Shown: piece by piece, positions 4,928 through 5,937 of the stretch
How the letters are laid out: the number at the start of each line of letters is the position of its first letter
How positions within the stretch are numbered: the stretch's first letter is position 1
DNA from: Sphingomonadales bacterium UBA1936
GTDB lineage: Bacteria > Pseudomonadota > Alphaproteobacteria > Sphingomonadales > Sphingomonadaceae
Assembly (NCBI GenBank): GCA_002336985.1
Contig: DDFE01000156.1
Coordinates: 1,158 to 7,094, forward strand
Direction: 5' to 3'
DNA length: 5,937 nucleotides
Made by a program: the position numbers and the translations under genes
The notes under the pieces: model-generated
Told to the model about the DNA's origin: nothing
Databases searched by the model: none
Seen by the model: only the letters and a program-made list of their open reading frames with translations

Positions 4928-5937
4928 ATGACCGTCACTATCTCTGAATCGGATATCATCGAAAGCGTCGCCGACGCACTGCAGTACATCAGCTATTTCC
5001 ACCCGATGGACTATATCCGCGCGCTGGGCGATGCATACAAGGCGGAGAAGGGCCCCGCGGCGAAGGACGCCATCGCGCAGATCCTGACCAACAGCCGCAT
5101 GTGCGCCGAGGGGCACCGCCCGATCTGCCAGGACACCGGCATCGTCACCGTGTTCGTGAAGTGGGGCCAGCAATGCGTGCTGGGGTCGGAACGCAGCCTG
5201 CAGGACGTCGTCGACGAGGGCGTCCGCCGCGCCTACCTCCACCCCGAAAACAAGCTGCGCGCCTCGATCCTCGCCGACCCGGCATTCACGCGGGTGAACA
5301 CCAAGGACAACACGCCCTGCGTCATGTCGGTCGAGATGATCCCGGGCAGCAAGATCCACATCGACGTCGCGGCCAAGGGTGGCGGCAGCGAGAACAAGTC
5401 GAAGTTCAAGATGCTGAACCCCAGCGATTCGATCGTCGACTGGGTGCTCGAAATGATCCCGCAGATGGGCGCCGGCTGGTGCCCGCCCGGCATGCTCGGC
5501 ATCGGCATCGGCGGTACGGCCGAAAAGGCGATGAGCCTCGCCAAGGAAAGCCTGATGGGTTCGATCGACATGGCGCAGCTGAAGGAGCGCGGTCCCAAGA
5601 CCGACATCGAGAAGCTGCGCGTCGAGATCTTCGACAAGGTCAACGCGCTCGGCATCGGGGCGCAGGGTTTGGGCGGCCTCGCCACCATCCTCGACGTGAA
5701 GATCATGGATTACCCGACGCATGCCGCGTCGAAGCCGGTCGCGATGATCCCCAATTGCGCCGCCACCCGCCACGCGCATTTCACGCTCGACGGTTCGGGG
5801 CCGAGCTTCCTCGAAGCGCCGAAACTCGACGAATGGCCTGACGTGCACTGGACGCCGGACGCCGCCGCGATCCGCGTCGACCTCGACACGCTGACGCCGG
5901 AGATCGTGCGCAGCTGGAAACAGGGCGACCGGCTGCT
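4928..5937 (+). CDS. fumA: Class I fumarate hydratase, [4Fe-4S] single-chain type, N-terminal part (3' end outside window)
   Basis: This enzyme interconverts fumarate and malate in the TCA cycle in the cytoplasm. The frame runs open to the window end, giving 336 full codons of a protein usually about 500-550 residues long. All three expected cluster cysteines are visible: Cys67 in RPICQDTG, Cys185 in GWCPPGMLGIGIGGTAEKA, and Cys277 in IPNCAATRHAHF. Their spacing (118 and 92) is close to that of the structurally known Leishmania enzyme. Asp69 and His265 (in DYPTHAASKP) fall where catalytic residues are known in that enzyme. KGGGSENKSKF (150-160) is also a family hallmark. The alpha-type domain (PF05681) is therefore present, and most of the C-terminal beta-type domain lies beyond the edge. 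Tartrate dehydratase is a relative, but that is normally two separate chains. The symbol fumA denotes class I and is not a claim of orthology to E. coli FumA over FumB. Confidence 0.95.
   Translation, partial: MTVTISESDIIESVADALQYISYFHPMDYIRALGDAYKAEKGPAAKDAIAQILTNSRMCAEGHRPICQDTGIVTVFVKWGQQCVLGSERSLQDVVDEGVRRAYLHPENKLRASILADPAFTRVNTKDNTPCVMSVEMIPGSKIHIDVAAKGGGSENKSKFKMLNPSDSIVDWVLEMIPQMGAGWCPPGMLGIGIGGTAEKAMSLAKESLMGSIDMAQLKERGPKTDIEKLRVEIFDKVNALGIGAQGLGGLATILDVKIMDYPTHAASKPVAMIPNCAATRHAHFTLDGSGPSFLEAPKLDEWPDVHWTPDAAAIRVDLDTLTPEIVRSWKQGDRL

Noticed and set aside
4913..5848. A 311-codon open frame on the minus strand opposite the fumarase
   Set aside because: The plus-strand frame carries all class I fumarase motifs. 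The antisense translation is an Asp/Arg/His-rich shadow without a domain.
1..5937. Search for a new defence, mobile or RNA-based system
   Set aside because: No direct repeats, CRISPR-like spacing, integrase or transposase, tRNA, or toxin-antitoxin-like pair was seen. Every stretch is accounted for by conventional genes.

Overview
The window is a compact, GC-rich stretch of what looks like an ordinary alphaproteobacterial chromosome, most likely from a Sphingomonas-type organism. The reasons are a strong preference for G or C at third codon positions, an E. coli-type (class II) dihydroorotase back to back with a short YgfZ-family protein, a single-chain class I fumarase, and small DUF4345 and DUF1905 proteins. 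The taxonomic call is an inference from gene content. No sequence comparison was run.

Layout from left to right: the C-terminal half of a RarD-type EamA membrane transporter (+, cut by the left edge); pyrC, dihydroorotase (-); a YgfZ/GcvT-like iron-sulfur maintenance protein (+); an 86-residue three-helix membrane protein of the CBU_0592 type (-); a secreted amidase-signature enzyme resembling peptide amidase (+); a DUF4345 four-helix membrane protein (-); a DUF1905 protein (-); and the first 336 codons of a class I [4Fe-4S] fumarate hydratase (+, cut by the right edge).

The strands alternate almost gene by gene. Tail-to-tail neighbours overlap at three places (11, 4 and 31 bases). Head-to-head neighbours are separated by only 46, 72 and 30 bases. 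Only the DUF1905 and DUF4345 genes are adjacent on the same strand (40-base gap) and could share a transcript. No stretch longer than about 75 bases lacks a gene. I see no RNA gene, insertion sequence, CRISPR array, convincing terminator or attachment site.

Functionally the genes are unconnected housekeeping and accessory functions: pyrimidine synthesis, TCA cycle, Fe-S protein upkeep, transport, and a periplasmic amidase. I found no evidence of a new multi-gene system. The points most worth a second look are the secreted peptide-amidase-like enzyme, the N-terminal extension of the DUF1905 protein, the abbreviated YgfZ C-terminus, and the overlapping gene ends.
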